DNA from: Gemmatimonadota bacterium | GTDB taxonomy: Bacteria > Gemmatimonadota > Gemmatimonadetes > Gemmatimonadales > Gemmatimonadaceae | DNA length: 64,000 nucleotides | Reading direction: 5' to 3' | NCBI GenBank assembly: GCA_028287305.1 | Contig: JAQBPX010000014.1 | Coordinates: forward strand, 1-64,000 | Part shown: piece by piece, positions 60,934 to 64,000 of the stretch | How positions within the stretch are numbered: position 1 is the stretch's first letter | Layout: each line of letters starts with the position of its first letter | Made by a program: the position numbers and the translations under genes | The notes under the pieces: model-generated | The model's database searches: none | What the model saw: only the letters and a program-made list of their open reading frames with translations | What the model was told of the DNA's origin: nothing

Positions 60934-61821
60934 GTGATCCTCGTGGTAGGCGCGACCGGCGTGCTCGGCTCCGAAGTGTGCCGGCGACTGCGCGCCCGCG
61001 GGCTGCCGGTGCGCGCGCTGGTGCGCGCGGGATCCACCGGGGAAGCCGCACTGCGCGCGATCGGGGTGGAGGTCGCGCAGGGCGACCTGCGTGAACCTGA
61101 GACGCTGCGCGCCGCCTGCCAGGGAATCGCGTCGGTGATCTCGACAGCCACGGCCATGGGATCGAAGGACAAGTCGCTCACCCTGCGCGCGATCGACCAC
61201 GATGGCCAGCTGCAGCTCGTGCAGGCGACCGCCAACGCCGGCGTGGAGCGCTTCGTGTACCTGTCGGTGTCGCCGGCGCTCATGCCTCCCGCACCGCTCG
61301 TGCGCTACAAGCGGGAAGTCGAGCGCGCAGTGCGCGCGAGCGGCATGACGTACACGATCCTGCAGCCGAGCGTGTTCATGGAGATCTGGCTCGGGGCGCC
61401 GCTCGGCTGGGACGTGGCCGCCGGACGCGCCACCGTGTTCGGCGCGGGTACCGCGCCCATGCGCTGGATCTCCGTGGGCGACGTGGCGGAGCACGCGGTG
61501 CGTGCCCTCGACGACCCGCGGCTCGCGAACCGTGAGCTTCCGCTGGGCGGGCCTGAAGGGATCGCCCCGAATGAGGTCGTGCGGATGTTCGAACGCCGCT
61601 TGGCGCGCCGCTTCAAGGTCACGCGCCTGCCGCGACCGTTGCTGCGGCTGATGGCGCCTGTGGCTTCGATGCTCGACGAGCAGGTCGGCTCGGGAATCGG
61701 AATGGGCGCGCAGTCGGCGCTCGGCGACAGCTTCGAGACCGCGCTTCAGGCGGAGCTCGCGCTGCCCTTGCTCACGATGAGCGAGTACGTGGAGCGCGCG
61801 CTCACTTCACCAGCGCCCTGA
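60934..61821 (+). CDS. NmrA-like atypical SDR (NAD(P)-binding)
   Basis: Product of 295 aa from GTG 60934 with GAGGAGGAG upstream inside the previous gene. Rossmann motif VIGATGVLGSEVCRRLRARG-type (ILVVGATGVLGSEVCRRL), GDLREPETLRAACQGIASVISTA, FVYLSVSPALMPPAPLVRYKREVERAVRASGMTYTILQPSVFMEIWLG, all standard for NmrA/YwnB-like NAD(P)H-binding proteins. The YxxxK catalytic pair is degenerate (VRYKREVE), so it may be a redox sensor or a reductase of quinone type. Overlaps the convergent AlkD-like gene by 20 bases. Confidence 0.9.
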   Translation: MILVVGATGVLGSEVCRRLRARGLPVRALVRAGSTGEAALRAIGVEVAQGDLREPETLRAACQGIASVISTATAMGSKDKSLTLRAIDHDGQLQLVQATANAGVERFVYLSVSPALMPPAPLVRYKREVERAVRASGMTYTILQPSVFMEIWLGAPLGWDVAAGRATVFGAGTAPMRWISVGDVAEHAVRALDDPRLANRELPLGGPEGIAPNEVVRMFERRLARRFKVTRLPRPLLRLMAPVASMLDEQVGSGIGMGAQSALGDSFETALQAELALPLLTMSEYVERALTSPAP

Positions 61822-62491
61822 GCGCGTCCTTCCCGATCCAGCGCGCCGTTCGGTCGTCCGAGTCGGCCAGCGTTCGGGAAAGCACGACCGACGCAGCCTT
61901 CAGCGTGGCATTCCGCTTTCCGATGCCGCGCAGCGCCCAGTTGACCGCCTTCTTCACGAAGTTGCGCTCGTCGCACGACTCACGCTCGATCAGGTCGAGC
62001 GCGCCGAGGAAGCGGGCGTCGCCTTCCTTCTTGTCGTGCAGCGCGACACTCGCCAGCAGCGCGAACGCCGCGCGCTTCTCGAACTCCGCCTTGCGCGAGG
62101 ACCACTTCGCGATGCGTCCCCAGGCGTGCGGCGTCTTGTCGAAGAGGTGAAAGCAGGGCGTGTCGCAGATGGCCCAGTTGTCGAAGTCGCGGCACCAGTC
62201 ATCCATCTGTCGCACGGTCACCTGCCCGGGGTCGTCCACGAAGCTGGCCATCATCCGCGCCTCGTAGCGGCCGGACTCCCAGAGCGCGAGGGCCACGTCG
62301 TGATTGCGTCCCACCTTCTTCGCATGCGCGCGAATGTCCGCCACGCTCACGCCAAAGGCGCTGTCGGTGGTGATCGCGTAGCGCGCGAGGCCGTCCCGGT
62401 TCTTCTTCGTGCCTGTGCGCTCCAGCCAGGCCAGCGCCTCCTTCACGATGACCGCTGTCGTGGCCTTCGGGGACCTGGGTTCGGGTGGCAT
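61802..62491 (-). CDS. AlkD-like DNA alkylation repair protein
   Basis: Product of 229 aa from ATG 62491 (a TTG at 62512 is possible). Armadillo/HEAT-like helices with the family signature: YGIST-type start (RYAITTDSAFGVSVADIRAHAKKVGRNHDVALALWESGRYEARMMASFV) and WCRDFDNWAICDTPC, then AFALLASVALHD and ERNFVKKAVNWALRGIGKRN, in which Trp and Asp residues place alkylated bases. Typical AlkD glycosylases excise bulky or cationic N3/N7-alkylpurines. Length is normal. Confidence 0.92.
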   Translation of the reverse strand: MPPEPRSPKATTAVIVKEALAWLERTGTKKNRDGLARYAITTDSAFGVSVADIRAHAKKVGRNHDVALALWESGRYEARMMASFVDDPGQVTVRQMDDWCRDFDNWAICDTPCFHLFDKTPHAWGRIAKWSSRKAEFEKRAAFALLASVALHDKKEGDARFLGALDLIERESCDERNFVKKAVNWALRGIGKRNATLKAASVVLSRTLADSDDRTARWIGKDALRALVK

Positions 62492-62559
62492 GCGGCAATC
62501 GTCGCGCCCCAACCGCCCTCGGTCAAGCGGGATTGCCCGAGGCGCTGCATATTCTCGCG

Positions 62560-63144
62560 ATGAGCCGCTTCTCCATACCAGGGCCCTGGCGACGCGTGGG
62601 CCTCGCGCTCGGCGGGCTGCTGTTCCTCGACCTCGGCACCCGCGTGGCCATGCCTCGCATCGATGGTCGCGTGCTCGCCGAGTGGTTCAACGGCGGCCAC
62701 GGAGGATGGCTTCTCGGCCTCTACGATCGGTTGACCGCCGGCGGATTGTCGCACGGCGGATGGCTGGCGCTGGGGATCATGCCGTACGTGTCGGCGCGCA
62801 TCTTGATGCGACTCGCGGGACTGCAGCATCGCATCCGCGCCACGCGCGTGCTGACGCTGGTGCTTGCAGCCACGCAGTCCTATGGATTCGCGCGCTGGGC
62901 GGAGCACGTCCCAGGCGCAGTCGCAACTCCGGGCGACGCGTTCGTGCGCGCCACCGTGGTGACGCTCACCGCCGGCACGCTGGTGCTGATGTGGATGCAC
63001 GAGAAGCTCACGGGGCGCGGCACTGCATCCCCCGATGCGCGCGGAGCTTCACCGCAGTTGAATGAGGGCCTTCCCCAGGCGCAGCCGATCGCGCGGCCGG
63101 AGAACGTCTCCCAGCCGCACCGACCAGTCCCCACCCCAGTCTGA
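62560..63144 (+). CDS. Stand-alone N-terminal half of a SecY-like protein
   Basis: Product of 194 aa from ATG 62560. The sequence aligns by eye with the first four helices of SecY: LFLDLGTRVAMPRIDGRVLAEWF (SecY: [21 protein letters not shown]), LYDRLTAGGLSHGGWLALGIMPYVSARILMRL (SecY: [32 protein letters not shown]), LTLVLAATQSYGFARW, and ATVVTLTAGTLVLMWMHEKLTGRG (SecY: [24 protein letters not shown]). After GRG, where SecY goes on to its C-terminal half, a Pro-rich tail of about 35 residues ends the protein. The usual cytosolic loop between helices 2 and 3 is shortened. Full SecY is about 430 aa. Function unknown. Confidence 0.8.
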   Translation: MSRFSIPGPWRRVGLALGGLLFLDLGTRVAMPRIDGRVLAEWFNGGHGGWLLGLYDRLTAGGLSHGGWLALGIMPYVSARILMRLAGLQHRIRATRVLTLVLAATQSYGFARWAEHVPGAVATPGDAFVRATVVTLTAGTLVLMWMHEKLTGRGTASPDARGASPQLNEGLPQAQPIARPENVSQPHRPVPTPV

Positions 63145-63152
63145 TCTTCCTC

Positions 63153-64000
63153 ATGCTCAAGCTCGTTCGTCCCGCCCTCGCACTCCTCCTGCTCGGCGCC
63201 TCGGCTCACGCCCAGCAATACGACCAGCTCAAGTACCGCTACATCGGGCCGGAGGGAAACCGCGTGACCTCGGTGGCGGGCGTGGGCGGCGACGTCATGA
63301 CGTATTACGCCGGCGCGGCGTCGGGCGGACTCTGGAAGACCACCGACGGCGGCGTGCACTGGGCCCCGATGTTCGACAAGGAGGTCGTGTCGTCCATCGG
63401 CTCAGTGACGGTCGCACCGAGCGACCCGAACGTCGTGTGGGTGGGCACGGGCGAGCCGTTCATCCGCTCGCACGTCTCGATCGGCTGGGGGATGTACAAG
63501 TCCACCGACGCCGGCCGCAGCTGGACGCGCTCGGGACTCGACAACACGGGCCGCATCTCGCGCATCGTGGTGCACCCCACGAATCCCGACATCGTCTACG
63601 TCGCCGCGCTCGGCACCGCCTACGGTCCGCAGCCGGACCGCGGGATCTTTCGCACGACGGACGGTGGCAAGTCGTGGGAGAAGGTGCTCTTCGTCAACGA
63701 CTCGACGGGCGCCGCGGACATCATCATGGATCCCAACAACCCGCGCATCCTCTACGCGGGGATGTGGCAGGTGGAAGTGCACACCTGGGGTCGCACCTCC
63801 GGTGGCGCCGGCAGCGGCATCTGGAAGTCGCTCGACGGTGGCACCACCTGGAAGCGCCTCACCGCGCACGGCCTGCCCGAGAAGCCGATCGGCAAGATCG
63901 GGCTCGGCATGAGCAGGGCGAACTCCGACCGCATCTACGCGCTCATCGAGACCGGCGACGGCATTCCGTCGGTGGTGTCGCCGGATCCTGCCACGGGGCG
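63153..64000 (+). CDS. Exported Asp-box (VPS10/sortilin-like) propeller protein, 5' part
   Basis: Starts at ATG 63153, nine bases after the SecY-like stop, and stays open to the window end (at least 282 codons). Signal peptide MLKLVRPALALLLLGASAHAQ. Asp-box repeats are plain: GLWKTTDGGVHW, GMYKSTDAGRSW, GIFRTTDGGKSW and GIWKSLDGGTTW, spaced by about 55-70 residues. It is a relative of the protein at 26435-29671, but with a shorter N-terminus (no Pro/Ala linker). Annotation as glycosyl hydrolase would not be supported by any visible active site. Confidence 0.9.
   Translation, partial: MLKLVRPALALLLLGASAHAQQYDQLKYRYIGPEGNRVTSVAGVGGDVMTYYAGAASGGLWKTTDGGVHWAPMFDKEVVSSIGSVTVAPSDPNVVWVGTGEPFIRSHVSIGWGMYKSTDAGRSWTRSGLDNTGRISRIVVHPTNPDIVYVAALGTAYGPQPDRGIFRTTDGGKSWEKVLFVNDSTGAADIIMDPNNPRILYAGMWQVEVHTWGRTSGGAGSGIWKSLDGGTTWKRLTAHGLPEKPIGKIGLGMSRANSDRIYALIETGDGIPSVVSPDPATG

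Overview
The window reads as one stretch of chromosome from a very GC-rich, Gram-negative-type heterotroph, most probably a member of Gemmatimonadota. This is inferred from gene content, not from a marker gene: a PadR regulator fused in operon to a duplicated ABC permease, serine/threonine kinases with TolB-like and TPR modules, an ECF sigma/FecR/SusC/SusD block, sortilin-type Asp-box proteins, many signal peptides ending in A-x-A-Q, and frequent GTG/TTG starts with 4-base stop/start overlaps (GTGA, ATGA, TTGA). I see no rRNA, tRNA, CRISPR array, prophage or insertion sequence.

Layout. 1-9.2 kb: tail of a threonine-dehydratase-like gene with a strong terminator, then small one-off genes (DinB, type-B carboxylesterase, lipoprotein), a DUF2975/Xre/membrane operon on the minus strand with a clear promoter-operator, and a VOC-VOC-LuxR run leading to a DUF4199 membrane protein. 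9.2-20.5 kb: a secreted TPR protein, a PadR-ADOP permease pair whose operator is repeated in front of a downstream membrane gene, a beta-lactamase-fold hydrolase and a membrane Ser/Thr kinase with TolB-like and TPR parts. 20.5-32.7 kb: heme-motif lipoprotein, DUF1810, YCII, amidohydrolase-CIA30, DUF2071, a HExxH protein, a 1078-residue Asp-box protein, then a second PadR locus headed by three tandem 20-bp operator-like repeats. 32.6-39 kb (minus strand): a tight operon in which two paralogous 772-residue secreted TPR proteins flank a kinase fused to a formylglycine-generating-enzyme-like domain. 39-50 kb: TPR-GGDEF protein, Ig-like lipoprotein coupled to a di-heme peroxidase, radical SAM protein, a two-domain Gly/Asn-linker protein, VOC proteins, DUF1080, DUF3943 and an S9-type hydrolase. 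50.2-58.1 kb: cation symporter, ECF sigma, FecR, SusC-like TonB receptor and SusD-like lipoprotein, apparently one transcription unit. 58-64 kb: small basic protein, VOC proteins, acyltransferase, NmrA-like protein, AlkD-like protein, a stand-alone N-terminal half of SecY, and the start of a second Asp-box protein.

The features that ordinary gene annotation leaves unexplained are: five intergenic long-arm imperfect inverted repeats (11.3, 26.3, 48.9, 52.2 and 58.4 kb), two of which are clearly related in sequence; the SecY half-protein; the TPR / kinase-FGE / TPR operon; and several well-formed operators (4.86, 6.23, 11.56, 14.65 and 29.78 kb) that tie regulators to neighbouring genes.
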